Shown here in pieces: positions 11,255 to 22,581 of a DNA stretch of 64,000 bases; position 1 is the stretch's first letter; every line of letters starts with the position of its first letter. Both the position numbers and the translations under genes were made by a program. The notes below the pieces were generated by a model. The model was not told the DNA's origin, made no database searches, and saw nothing but the letters and a program-made list of their open reading frames with translations. This DNA comes from Riptortus pedestris. Its lineage: Eukaryota > Arthropoda > Insecta > Hemiptera > Alydidae. The DNA lies in NCBI GenBank assembly GCA_019009955.1, contig CM032229.1, positions 149,651,001-149,715,000 on the forward strand, written 5' to 3'.

Positions 11255-11941
11255 TAAGTTTTCTCTCGCCAGAAACTACAAAGCAGTCATAACTCTAGAC
11301 AATACACATTTATAAAATAAAATATAAACAAAGTAAGAAAACGTTATAGATGTTTTATTCGCGTGTATTTGTAATGGAAAAATATAAACTTTTTGTGTAT
11401 CTGCCTCTTTGCTAGGATTCATAAAAAAGCGTAAGGAGAATAGCTGAGACCGCACGTGCGAGTTATGTGGATAAGCCACTTGGATGAGCCAGCTGCTCTG
11501 CTCTTTTCCTTACGGGCATATTGGATCCTTCCTCCTATACACCTGTTTTATCCAACCTAGGTGCCTCAGGGTTTTTTTTTTTTTTTTTCTTTTTAACCAA
11601 CAAAAGTTTATAACCATTTCCTCATGTTTCATAGCAGTAAAATTAATTACGAGCGGTACTGCAAACTATGTAATAGACTACTAACTATAAAACACTTACT
11701 TACTGACTGCTAAAGACGATATAACCTTACAATTTGAACGAACTTCTGAACAACGAAAGTACATATCTAGACTCTTTGTTATCTTATTAAAACAAGCACA
11801 CATTTACAAACTTATATAGTACCCTACTTCTTATTTCCAGAGAAATATAGTCATTGAGATTTAATTCTGACACAATGTAATACACAATTAAATTTAGTAC
11901 TATCTTGAGTGTACATTCGTATGTGTGGGTGAGTGCGTGCT

Positions 11942-11947
<6 letters not shown>
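11255..11947. other. Unassigned DNA
   Basis: Two short frames of 66-67 residues on opposite strands are unrecognised. A T20-class run lies at 11573-11589. Confidence 0.5.
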
Positions 11948-11979
<32 letters not shown>

Positions 11980-11985
11980 GTGTGT

Positions 11986-12049
<64 letters not shown>
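11948..12049 (+). repeat. (TG)n microsatellite
   Basis: About 100 bp of TG repeats with interruptions (TTG, GAG) near 11978 and 11991. The 64-residue frame over it is only a Cys-Val repeat. Confidence 0.97.
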
Positions 12050-12629
12050 GTGTGAAATTCTAAATGCTTGCTTAAGATTTTACATACTTTTAAATAAATC
12101 CTTTTTTATAAATTATTAGTAATTGTACTTTTATAAAATATTTTGTTTTTTGAATTTACCATTACGTTTTTGTTTCGTTTTTTATTTTTTTATCAGTTAT
12201 TCACGTTCTGTTTCTGTTTCCTTTCCATAACTTTCTGTGTTCAACAATTTTCTTTGTTTTCATAGTTTTTATTTCCTATTTTATTGTCTGCTAATGTTGT
12301 CGCCCAGCAGCAGCTATGAATTTTTATTAACTACTAGTATATTTAATAAATTGGAGTAATTTTTACCATTTGGGTTACATGATAAAGGATGTAAATCGCT
12401 ATAATAAATGTGGATTTTGAGTGATTGGTTACAGTTTCGTATACCATAAGTGTCAGAACTCTAAACAGAAGGTTTACTTTCGAAGGCACAGGAACTTTCA
12501 TTTCCACCATAGCCATAACGGACCAAATCATAACGTGGCCAACTTTAGTGTTGATCAAAAATTTGTCAATGTTCTATTAATTTTATGTTTCATAAAGACT
12601 CAACAACGAAAATCTCTTATTACTTAGAC
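12050..12629. other. AT-rich DNA, nothing recognised
   Basis: Two short opposing frames of 68-71 residues overlap at 12343-12627 and have no recognisable content. Confidence 0.5.
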
Positions 12630-13216
12630 CAGGCATGGGAAAACTTTGACATGTTGCGGGCCAAACTTAAATGTGCAAATATGTTCGCGGGCAGATTTTA
12701 AAAGTTTTGCTTTTTAAAGTAGTGTTCATAATTTCTAATAATTTTTTATCAGACATGAAATTATACTACTATTTGATTATAATAAATTTTATTAAAACAC
12801 CAAAATGAAATGAATAAAATAGGCACACCATTATAATAATTACATCGTAAAATTTGGTATTATTAAAAACAACAAAAGTTAGTTGGCGACACCAAAATCA
12901 ATGAGACACTTGAGCTTGAATGTGGGAAATTTTTGATTTCCCAATTCAAAAAAACTTGAAAAAAAGAAATTTCACTGTTACAAAGGCGAAAAAAAATTTC
13001 CAAATTATCGTCAGTCAGCCTTTTGGATGTTTTGATTTATTAACTTTCATCATTGAAAAGAACTGTTCGCACTTATAAGTACTGCCAAACGCACAAATCT
13101 CTCCTCATATACCTCATTTGGAATAAGTAGTGTGGTATTTTTGGTCTATTGGGTTTTCGAAAATACCTTGTGGGTCGTATCAAACTTTGCCGCGGGCCGG
13201 TGGATGCACACATGTG
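12630..13216 (-). mobile_element. hAT deletion derivative, copy 1
   Basis: Starts CAGGCATGGG and ends in the inverse of CACATGTGTGCATCCACCGG. It is flanked by a perfect 8-bp duplication ACTTAGAC (12622-12629 and 13217-13224), the duplication length characteristic of hAT transposons. Subterminal GC-rich patches (TTGCGGGCC, GCCGCGGGCC) are shared with the copy at 23473. The interior keeps only the transposase C-terminus. Confidence 0.9.
12898..13115 (-). pseudogene. hAT transposase C-terminal (dimerisation) remnant
   Basis: Minus-strand codons give PNEVYEERFVRLAVL, then CEQFFSMMKVNKSKH, then after a frameshift RLTDDNLE. The order Cys-Glu-x-x-Phe-Ser-x-Met-Lys followed by R-L-x-D-x-x-L is the conserved C-terminal block of hAT transposases, including GTF2IRD2/ZBED-like ones. 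The stop is at 12898-12900. The rest of the transposase is missing, and there is at least one frameshift. Confidence 0.6.
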
Positions 13217-13371
13217 ACTTAGACGGTGGGTCAGAATTTATAGAAACACAATTTTTCCATCACAATTTATTATAAATCTACATTTTACGTTCTTTACTCC
13301 AACAAGAGTACAATATCAGCCCCATGGTCTAGAAAGACTTTCTGTTCGTCTATTTACGAGAAATTTACTAA

Positions 13372-13572
13372 ATTTTACTCGAAAATATTCAGGGTTCATT
13401 TGGGAAGCAGGACTTTCTGGTGATAGGCTTTTGGTTCGGTGCCCGAGGAACGGTCCCTAAGCGTACCCAGACATTTTTGGAGGAGGTGGGAATAAATAAG
13501 AAGGTTCTTCAAACCTTGGTCGAGGGTATCATTATTGATACTTTAAGGATTATTTCCCACGATATATTTTAA
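13372..13572 (+). pseudogene. Retroelement-like protein tail
   Basis: An open frame ends with GKQDFLVIGFWFGARGTVPK, a Leu-rich helix and IIIDTLRIISHDIF then a stop. The pattern (V-I-x-x-x-x-G-A-x-G-x-x-P, then L-x-x-x-x-I-x-x-T-x-R-I-x-R) resembles the extreme C-terminus of some non-LTR retrotransposon proteins. A 3'-UTR-like stretch follows, with AATAAA at 13824-13829. No catalytic domain lies upstream, so at most this is a 5'-truncated copy. Confidence 0.35.
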
Positions 13573-14459
13573 TTTTAGCTTTGACCAGTGATCTTATGAT
13601 CGACGGATCATGTTATTACAATAATAAAGTTTCTAAATTATATCTAGTGACGTTCACCTTTAAGGTTGCTGACTGTATTTATTTTAGTTAATATTTTAGT
13701 TATTGAGCTGACTAAATACAATATGAATTGTTTTACTGTTGTCCTAGGGATTGATTTCAGTTACTGTGTACTTCAGAATGTCAATGTAATTGAGTAGCCC
13801 CACAAACTGTATATAAATTTGTACAATAAAGTGATTCTCTCTAGGTATAAGAAGGCCAATCATGGTACATAATGCTTCCATAAAATGAGAAATATTTCCA
13901 TTTTTTTTTCAAATGAGTCTGAATAAGTCCGCTAACCGATAGGAGCAAGAAACCATCGTAAAAAATTCAAATTCATTATCTAACTAGGACTAATTAGTTG
14001 CCTATTCAATTCAATTGTCAATTAAGAACATTATACAACAATAATTTTTTTTGGTTGATAGTTACCAAACAAATATATTTCTTATACATTTGTCCATTCG
14101 TTGAATAGAATTGTGTAATGTCCGTCACATATTGCTTAAACTATGAACTTTTCCCCTCGAAATTTGCATCGACAGGTGCATATATTCTGAATGGGCAACC
14201 ACTTAAGGAACTGAAGTTCTAGTACTGAAATGACACGCAGATGACGCCAAATACCAATCATATCTTATGTTCGATCCCGTTTTTCTCATTAGTAAAGACA
14301 GTAAGTAAAAAATATGAGGTATTTAAGTTTGGATGTAGACATCCCGGGATAATCACTTGTTGTGAAAAAAACTTATGAGAAGAAGCGTTGAATTAGGACT
14401 GACAATTAAAATATAACCTCCGGAACTCCGATTACGGATAAGTAAGACAAGAAAAAAAT
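13573..14459. other. Possible 3' UTR, then unassigned DNA
   Basis: The first 260 bp contain AATAAA signals (13622 region and 13824) and may be the retroelement 3' UTR. The remainder shows nothing recognisable. Confidence 0.4.
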
Positions 14460-14872
14460 TAAGTCCGTCACGCAGGGGCTGCGTAAACTAAGCAGATTTC
14501 CCACGTGAAGTTTAGTAATAGAGAAATTTCACGAGAGCCGAGCAGTTAATGAAACGGCTGAACTAGCTTTTGGCGGGAAAGTCACTTCGTCCGTTAGCCG
14601 CTTAGATTTAATAAAAATGCAAATATCTCGGTTAATATTCAAGATAGAGAATAAATGTATATAACAATATTTATAGTAAATTTAATTTGTAATAAGATTG
14701 ATTTCGTACAATTTTTCGATCCGACGTATAGTAACGGAGATATTTTGAATTTTCGAAAATCCTCCCCTCTAAACTCCCCCTTTCACTTGTCCGTTAACGA
14801 ACTTGATCTTTCTTTTTACATAAAACGACTAAATATCGAGTTTGGTAACGATCAAACAAAAATTGCGAACAG

Positions 14873-14961
<89 letters not shown>

Positions 14962-15050
14962 CAGTTATGAACGGACCTCATTTTCGTCATCTACTAGGTA
15001 GGATCGATGGACATTTGAAGAAAAATTTCGAAAATTCCGTCATGACTAAG
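14460..15050 (-). mobile_element. Family H element, short form, 5' end lost
   Basis: The 3' hairpin, core and a very long (TA)n tract are intact. After ATTCCGTCATGA the sequence departs from H, so the 5' palindrome is missing. The break adjoins the stem-loop repeat shared with 40412-40502. Confidence 0.8.
14877..14957. repeat. (TA)n tract inside H
   Basis: About 80 bp of uninterrupted TA. It creates a spurious 136-residue open frame that is largely Ile-Tyr. Confidence 0.97.
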
Positions 15051-15983
15051 ACTCCGTTGACCTGACGGCTCTTGGAAGTAGGCCAGATGATGACGAAGCA
15101 CTGCATCGAAACCTCTCTGTCGTTTCAATAAATTGTTTTAGTGGAAGCGTAGCCATTTCTTTCATCTACCTAAAACGGAGATTGGTTGCCAGGGTATTGG
15201 TATGCCAGGGTCATTCTGGCTAGTGAACCACTAGCGTATTGACAGAGGAAGTGCATGTAAACCATTTCCTATGAATTGATATATACTGTAGGGTAAGTCT
15301 AAAATTATATACAGATTCCATTCCCACCACTAGAGGAGAAATCTTGCAAGGGTGGAACTGAAAAGTTTACCAGTTCCACAACCAAACTATTCTGGTACAT
15401 GTATGACAGGCGTCTGGCGATTGATCTCTTCTGAAACCCCTCTCACAGGAAAATCAGGAAAATTCTCATGTATAAAATGTGATGGATGTGAATTTGAACT
15501 ACTAGTTGCCATGGTCTGTATTTGAAGGGACCATTCTTGATACCAGAATTTCATGGAAGTGTTCAAAGATTTACGGAAGAAAAAAGCTTCTCTGTGGGCA
15601 GACTGTTTTCTTAATTCATGACCCTTTATAACTTTATTTCCCTTGCTTAATATTATATGAATTACAGAACTCTATAGAATTTAATTTTCGTTCTCTGGTG
15701 TGGACAAATGTTTTTATTTATGTCACCCCATTTTTGTAAAGTAACTAACCATATACTTAATTCAGTTCAATTGTTCTAATTTCTGTGGCTTAATATAAAA
15801 AATAAATGATCTACTGCTTATTCCTGTGGTTTCTTTTTGTCAATTTCTTTCTTATCTGTGTCAGCTGCTCAAGATTCAAGGTTCACTAAGTTGTTATTTC
15901 CAATCTAACTTTAATCTTTACCATTATTTAGCTTATGCTGTCTACTACAGATAACTCCCTCACGATTTTCGCTTGGAGGGGTA
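15051..15983. other. Retroelement-end-like repeat, then unassigned DNA
   Basis: The first 130 bp contain GATGATGACGAAGC, CATCGAAAC and GGAAGCGTAGCCATTTCTTT. The last motif is shared with 40412-40502. The DGA..GAAAC layout resembles terminal repeats of some Penelope-like or non-LTR elements, an uncertain link. From about 15200 nothing is recognised. Confidence 0.35.
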
Positions 15984-16067
15984 CTCTTTCCAGCAGATTT
16001 CTCTTAAGAGAAATCAGCGTACTCATGACGCAATTTTCAAAACTTTTGTTCAAATGTCCATCGATTC

Positions 16068-16141
<74 letters not shown>

Positions 16142-16144
<3 letters not shown>

Positions 16145-17235
16145 CTCAGATACCCGGCTTCTCCCGGGAATTCATTTGAGGCTGAATGTTGATAGTATTT
16201 TTTAGCAGGCTTTACATTGCACAATATTTTGACATTTACCCGTCCCAGTGTTTAGGATTGATACCCGTCGTTGCCGTGGATTTGCTAATAATAGAATATT
16301 TGTTCGATAAGGCTTCACTGTCTTCGATATTTTTATATTTCCCGTCTCTTATACATGTAAATATGGTGAATTTTTATTTCAGGCCTCCCTTATAACCCCC
16401 CTCCCGTTCGAACCTAAAAATTTTAATATAACTTATAATTATGGAAGAATTAATGCTAATTGACATACCGAGCTTTGTTAAGTTCGGTTCAGCCGTTAGT
16501 GCCCAATAACATTGTTGGCTCCCGCTAAAGTTTTAACGTATAACTCATTTATACTTAGGTATACGACAAAAGTGTATATAACAAAAGTTACTCCAAATAA
16601 CAAAATAAACAACTTTTGTTATGTTTATATTTGCGGAAAAACCAATAGGAAACAAAATATCGCTATTTTTAATTTCAGGCTTTCCTTATAACCCCCACTC
16701 CTGCACGTCCTTAGAAATGTTGGTATGGCTTATTATAATGAAGGCCTCACTGCTAATACACATACCCAGTTTTATTTAGTTCGGTTGAGTCTTTTTTGGC
16801 AAATAATATTGTTGACTCCCGCTATAATTTTTAGCGTATAACGCTTTTAAACTTCGGTATACGACAAAAGTGTATATAACAAAAGTTACTCTAAATAATA
16901 AAATAAACAACTTTTGTTATGTGCATATTTGCCGAAGAACCAATAGAAAACGAAATATCGCTATTTTTAATTTCAGGCTTCCCTTATAACTCCCACTCCT
17001 GTTCGCCTCAGAGAAAATTAATATAGCCTGAAGTCTAAGTTGGGTTAGTAGTAATATACATACCAAGTTTCATAAAATTCGGTTCAGCCGTTTATGCGTG
17101 AAAAGGTAACAAACAAACAAACATACACGAAAGAAACAAAATGCAGATATGGTGTCTATGACATGTGAAACGAAAAGTTATCGTGAAATTTCGCGAAAAA
17201 AATCAATGTACAGACAGAGGTTACAATTATATATA
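16142..17235 (+). mobile_element. Family B element, copy 1
   Basis: Starts at the TA tract with GATACCCGGCTTCTCCCGGGAA. It contains three tandem units of about 298 bp, each led by a GGCCTCCCTTATAACCCCC-type line (16384, 16677, 16976). It ends with TTCGGTTCAGCCGTTTATGC, an AAAC/AACAAAC tract, TTTCGCGAAAAAAATCAATG and GAGGTTACAATT, back into TA repeats. Motifs of the CCCGG-x-GCCCGGG and TTCGGTTCAGCCGTTT type are widespread in arthropod repeats. The TE class is not settled, and no open frame of note is present. Confidence 0.7.
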
Positions 17236-17245
17236 TATACTAGCT

Positions 17246-19170
17246 AAGGTACCCGGCGATGCCCGGGAAATCATTGTTGACTTACTAATGATGGTATTTT
17301 GATAGCAAGACTTCAATGTGTACAATTACACTTCCATCCAAGACGTAATGGTTTTCCGAAATAGCCAACCCTGAAGGGTAACTTCAGGGGATTGATATAA
17401 TAGAAATTTTAGTTTTGAAGAATAAATGAAAATATGTTCCTAATCTATCCCTTTACACTTTTTGACTCACCTTTTTTCAATACTCGTAATTCAAACCATA
17501 ATCATGGGTAGCATTTATTGCAAATAAATATCTTCTATAATGAACATATTTCCTTTCAAAAGCCAATCCGAGCTCATATAATATTAGGCAAAGTTTTTGC
17601 ACGTAAGATTATATTTGTAGTAGTGAATCACACTGGAAACTACTTTCAGTAATGCCAGACGGGAAATTAGTAAACTCAATTATCTAGTAAGGCTCCATTC
17701 ATCTTCCGCTCCCGCATGAGACTTCTCAAAATTCTTCTACTTAAATTATTGATTCAAAACATTATTTTAATAATTTATCTACTGGATGGAATTAAATAAT
17801 AGAGGTACCCTGAAAATATCATATCATATACGCATATTGTTTAAATGCATATTGTTTTTTGTCATAATGACATTACCATTAACGTTTAATTATTATGATA
17901 GCACATATTTGTTTCAATAACATCAAGGTACATTATACAAATCAAATAATGGAAATGCTCATAGTTTATATTTCTATTGGAAATAAATAACAAAGCTATT
18001 TTCTAGGAAAAATAAATAAATGAGAAAGGGGTGACGAAGATTTATACCTCACTAATCCGAATCATACTTTGAACTATCATATAAGACGAAAACATAACAT
18101 CATTTGTCATAGTATTCATTTATTAAAACCCCTTAAATGAGTACTAATATAATTATTGACTCCCGTTTAGCGTATATCCCGTGTTTACTTCATTTTACGA
18201 CAAAAGTGAATGCACACATAAGTTACTCTAAATAACAAAGTAAACCACTTTTGTTATGTGCATGTTTGCCGAAAAACAAATAGAAAATAGCCTCTCTTAT
18301 AATCCCCACTCCCCTTTGAACCTAAAATTTTTAATATAGCTTATAATCATGGAAGAATTAATGCTAATTCACACACCGAGTTTTGCTAAGTTCGGTTCAA
18401 TCGTTATTGACCAACAAAATTGTTGGCACCCGCTTTAGATTTTAGTGTATATCTCGTTTATACTTTTCTATACGACAAAAGTGAATAAAACAAAAGTTAC
18501 TTTAAATAGAAAAATAAACTACTTTTGTTATGTTCATATTTGCCGAAAAAGCAATAGGAAACGAAATATCGCTATTTTTAAATTCAGGCCTCCCTTATAA
18601 CCCCCACTCCTGCCCGTCCCTAGAAATGTTAGTATAGCTTATTATAATGAAGGCGTTAGTAATAATTTACATACCGAGTTTGGTTTAATTCGGTTTAGTC
18701 TTTAGTGCCAAATAAAATTGTGGACTCCCGCTTTAGTTTATAGCGTATAACTCATTTATGCTTCCGTATACGTCAAAAGTGCATATAACAAAAGTTACTT
18801 TAAATTACAAAATAAACAACTTTTGTTATGTGCATATTTGCTGAAAAAGCAATAGGAATCGAAATATCGCTATTTTTAATTTCAGGCCTCCCTTATAACC
18901 CCCACTCCTGATCGTCTTAGAGAATATTAATATAGCCTAAAGTCTAAGTTGGGCTAGTTGTAATATACATACCAAGTTTCATAAAATTCGGTTCAGCCGT
19001 TTATGCGTGAAAAGGTAACAAACAAACAAACAAATAAACAAACAAACAAACAAACAAACAAACAGACACGAAAGAAACAAAATGTAGTTATGGTGTCTAT
19101 GACATGTGAAACGAAAAGTTATCGTGAAATTTCGCGAAAAAAATCAATGTACAGACAGAGGTTACAATTT
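17246..19170 (+). mobile_element. Family B element, copy 2, extended
   Basis: Begins CTAGCTAAGGTACCCGGCG directly after the first copy's TA tail. The first kilobase (to about 18290) is extra sequence missing from the other copies. The three 298-bp units (18288, 18587, 18885) and the same end follow. An (AAAC)n tract lies at 19017-19061. It ends at TTACAATTTTATATA, inside the H TA tract. Confidence 0.7.
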
Positions 19171-19181
19171 TATATATATAT

Positions 19182-19239
<58 letters not shown>

Positions 19240-19488
19240 GTTAACGCTCTAGTGATCGCAATTTTTGCTTGATCGTTACCAAACTATCGACGTTAAACGT
19301 TTTATGTAAAAATTAAGATTAAGGCTGAAATCGGACCAGTGGGGGGAGGCTTTAGAGGGGAGGATTGGCGAAAATTCAAAATATCTCCATTACTATAAGT
19401 CGGATCGAAAAATTGTGTAGAATGAATCTTATTGCTAATTAAATTTACTATAAATATTGATATATACATTTATTCTCTATCTTGAATT

Positions 19489-20721
19489 TTAACCTACCGA
19501 CCTCTCCCAGGTTGCATGGATTACCAAGGGGGGGGGGGGGCTCCTTGAGCCCACAACCTTAAAAACCTTTTATTTTTTTAAAATTTGTATTTCTATGTTT
19601 AATGAACGTCTTTATGACAACTGTGAAAAAAAAAAAATAAAAAAATAAATAAAATATAAAATAAAAGTTCGGATGGGGAAAAAGGATGACTTTAAATTAA
19701 AAATAATTTTATTCTAGTAGAGGAACATAACATTGTTAGAATAAAAAGTTATCTATATCTAAGTTATTATAACATTATAATAGAATAATAAATTAAGAAA
19801 ATCTAATTATCAGATTTGTAATTACAATTATCGGTGCTTTTGCACAATAATTTTTTTTTTCCTTTGTGGTTGTTACACACTGAACGTTTGAAGCAACGCT
19901 ACTTAGATTTGTATAAGTCAGTTCTCGTCCTAGAACATGCTCCATGGGCTTCACTGAAGATCTAGGAATGCCCACAAGATTTTCACTCCTTTCAGCAAGG
20001 CACAATTTTAATAAACCCTCAGATAGCTCAAATAAAAAGAACTTTCTTCGGCCAGCATTATTTCTTCTCCATGTTGTGTTTTTAAGAGTAAATGCTGTAT
20101 GAGAATTGAGGGCTGTTATGTCCAAGAGGGAGTAGAAAAGAGATAATAACCAACTTCTTGTCCCCCTTTTACAAGAATATTGTCTCACCATGGAATCGAT
20201 TGTATCTATTCCTCCCTTAGCATCATTATAAAATAGATTTAAGTCTGATTTTTTCTTAGGATTTTAGGGGTCAATATGAGGGTCTTGATGTTGAGAGGAT
20301 AGGAGCAGTAAATTTCTAGTTGGTCTAGTTCGGGTTATATACGATTGAAGTGTTCAGGGGGTTTGTTTGATTTTGGATCAGTGTATAAAAATAGCAATAT
20401 AATTAATAACACTTGAATTACTAGTTAAAAGTAGTATTAAATATCAGTGGGCTCGAGGAGCCCACCTCGGTACTTAAGTGTATAACTACCCCTTGCATTA
20501 CCAAGGGGGGGGGGGGGCTCCTCGAGCCCATACGTCAAAAAAAATAAAAAAACTTTTTCACAATATAGACTTTTTTTTATTTCATTTTGTTGTTATGCCC
20601 TCATTCTAGGATGCATTTCTGAGGAATACATAACATACATATCCCATTAAAACTGGATGATAGGGAACAAAAACAAAAAGTTGCGCGTCAAGGAGCCCCC
20701 CCCTGGTACTTCTAGGGTTTA
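19489..20721 (-). mobile_element. piggyBac element 1, inserted in H at TTAA
   Basis: The left border is TTAA at 19489 followed by CCTACCGACCTCTCCCAGG. The right border is GGTACTTCTAGGG followed by TTTA, a mutated TTAA, then H sequence. The right end matches the inverse of CCCTAGAGGTACC at 27718, and the left end matches the far end of that copy with a 9-bp deletion. Four palindromes of the type GGGCTC-C/G-GAGCCC lie near the ends and at 20449-20527. TTAA targeting and CCCTAG termini are piggyBac hallmarks. Confidence 0.85.
19798..20350 (-). pseudogene. piggyBac transposase, C-terminal half, broken
   Basis: Minus-strand codons read ...NLLLLSSQH...PKKKSDLNLFYNDAKGG, IDTIDSMVRQYSCKRGTRSW, then helices and NLVGIPRSS. 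YN-x-x-KGG-x-D-x-x-D-x-M and the following YS-x-x-R-x-TRRWP block are the conserved region of piggyBac (PGBD) transposases around the third catalytic Asp. Breaks: in-frame stops near 20266 and 20354, and a deletion of about 80 nt after RELTYT that destroys the Cys-rich C-terminal domain. The N-terminal half is absent. Confidence 0.8.
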
Positions 20722-20878
20722 CCGAGATGTTTGTATTTTTGTTAAGTGTGTTTGGATAATGGTAGAGATGAGATCGGCTAACTTCGGTGCTAGTAGTGAG
20801 TTTCCGCCAAAAGCTACTTTGGCCGTTCCCCTAACTGTAAAAATTCACGTGGAAAATCTGCTTAGTTTACGCAGCCCT

Positions 20879-21592
20879 GTATCATTCAGGGGACAACCCA
20901 CATTTCATTGAATATGAAAAATGACGGTACTTCTGATTGGTGAATCAGGTACAAGACTTTGCTTTTAGGCACTTACATACGCATGTTTAGAGTATTTATA
21001 GGAATTGATCGAAGGTCACAAGTCATCGATCAAATGTTTCATTTGCTGCCAATAATTACAATTAGTGTGTTAATGACTGGTAGAAGAGTGACAAGAACTA
21101 AAAGCAACTAGAAGAGGAATGAATGAAGTCCAACTGAGTAGAAGGGTAGGTTGATAGGGAGGATAATGGACCACTGGATAAACTAAGGGCGGCGAGATGA
21201 TTGGCGAATATGGAATGGAAATGGCGAGATGAGAGTTTGATCCTCTTTGGCGCCAATTACGGCGGCAAAGTCTTCGCGCCAAACTCAAACTGGATTCTGG
21301 CTTTCATTACATCAGCTTCTGCTAATGAACTCTCTACCATTTCGCAGAGGCCTCTAGCCCGTCTTAATCTCCTATTCGGCAGTGCGCCTTCTAGTACTCT
21401 ACCTTTCGCTCAATATTCTGCTAACAATAGCAAAAGTGCTTGGATAATTCTTGCGCTTTGTGATTTGTGTTATTTGGTCAAAGACTCGGCTTCTAGGAAG
21501 GGCTTTTCTTCTGCTTGTGCTCAGAGCAGACGTTCGTGATGAATTAACTCTCTCTCATAGTGAAAACAACCCAGCTTTGATTCCCATTTTTT
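20879..21592. other. Unassigned DNA with a GC-richer patch
   Basis: A 112-codon plus-strand frame at 21201-21539 overlaps a 72-codon minus frame (21070-21288). Composition is less AT-rich than average. No domain is recognisable. TGGCGCCAATTACGG at 21250 recalls a primer-binding site, but no long terminal repeats flank it. Confidence 0.35.
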
Positions 21593-22406
21593 AGCAGATT
21601 TCCCTTAAGGGAAATCAGATATTGAGGTCGTACTCATGACGCAATTTTCGAAAAATGTCTTCAAATGTCCATCGATCCTACCCAGGAGATGACGAAAATG
21701 AGGCCCGTTCAAAATTATATATATGTACATATTTTTCTGTTAACACTAGCGGTGGCAATTTTTGTTTGATCGTTCGATATTTAACCGTTTTATGTAAAAA
21801 GACAGATCAAGTTCGTTAGTGGCTGAAATCGGACTCGAGGGAGAGGGGTTTAGAGGGGGATTATCGAAAATTCGAAATATCTCCGTTATTATACATCGGA
21901 TCGAAAAATTGTATAGAACCATTATTAAAAATTAAATGTACTATAAATATTGTTATATACATTTATTCTGTATCTTGAATATTAACCGAGATATTTGCAT
22001 TTTTATGAAGTCAGTAGGACACGTGGTCGGGTATAGTTCGGATTAGGTCGGTCGTTTTCGTAACTCCTCGGCTCAGGTGGAAGCTTCTTCTAACCTTACC
22101 TGTCGTTTCTAACTTTAGCTTACCTTTGTTACTTTGTGAGATTTATGCAAATACGTTCTGTTTATCCGCCACTCCCCCCTTCTTTAGTTCTTGGACTACT
22201 GAAATTTGAGTTATTAAAATATAAATTATTCTTACAATTCAGTAGCCGTTTCAGTTGGGAATTTATTTTAATTAACTGAAAGGTTTCTCATTACCGTTTC
22301 TATTTAATCACGGTGGTGTTCTGTTACCAGTATGCAGATTTCTCTATTGTAAAACTTCACTTGGAAAATCTGCTTAGTTTACGCAGCCCACGCGTGACGG
22401 ACTTTT
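21593..22406 (+). mobile_element. Family H element, complete
   Basis: AGCAGATTTCCC at 21593, a short TA tract near 21717, the core, an extra block around 22010-22300, then GGAAAATCTGCTTAGTTTAC, a hairpin weakened by CCCACGCGT, and GACGGACTTTT. It is preceded by T6 and followed by TTTTAAAC, consistent with insertion between T residues. Confidence 0.85.
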
Positions 22407-22581
22407 AAACTATAATGTTAAACATTCATATATGGTCTGGCTAGTTGGAGTATATCTGTGTCATTAGTAGTTATTTGTACTCCTTAGACATATACATTTA
22501 TACACATATATCCTTACACATATATTCTCACTATACGTATTTCAACCGAAAATAAACGAATAATTGAGGGGTTTGGTGCAG

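Larger units (their letters stand above)
15992..20878 (+). mobile_element. Family H element carrying three nested insertions
   Basis: The 5' end AGCAGATTTCTCTTAAGAG, then CTCATGACGC and CATCGATTCTACC, run into a TA tract at 16073. H resumes at 19238 (CTGTTAACGCTCTAGTG), stops at the TTAA at 19489, and resumes at 20718 (ACCGAGATGTTTGTATTTTT) to GGAAAATCTGCTTAGTTTAC. The final hairpin is broken after GCAGCCC. The passengers are two family-B elements in the TA tract and a piggyBac element in the TTAA. Confidence 0.85.

Noticed and set aside
11925..12119. Cys-Val-rich 64-residue frame
   Set aside because: A translation of (TG)n. The His-Thr frames at 61594 and 61653 are likewise (CA)n.
14655..15065. 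136-codon open frame, the second longest in the window
   Set aside because: About a third of it is (TA)n read as Ile-Tyr and the rest is family H antisense. The same applies to the Ile-Tyr frames at 15935, 15973, 19003, 30493, 30639, 44197 and 59873.
15083..15125. Possible hammerhead ribozyme (GATGACGA..GAAAC..GTC)
   Set aside because: The CTGANGA core is not present and no stem III could be drawn.
21248..21265. TGGCGCC primer-binding-site-like motif
   Set aside because: No flanking long terminal repeats and no gag or pol homology nearby.
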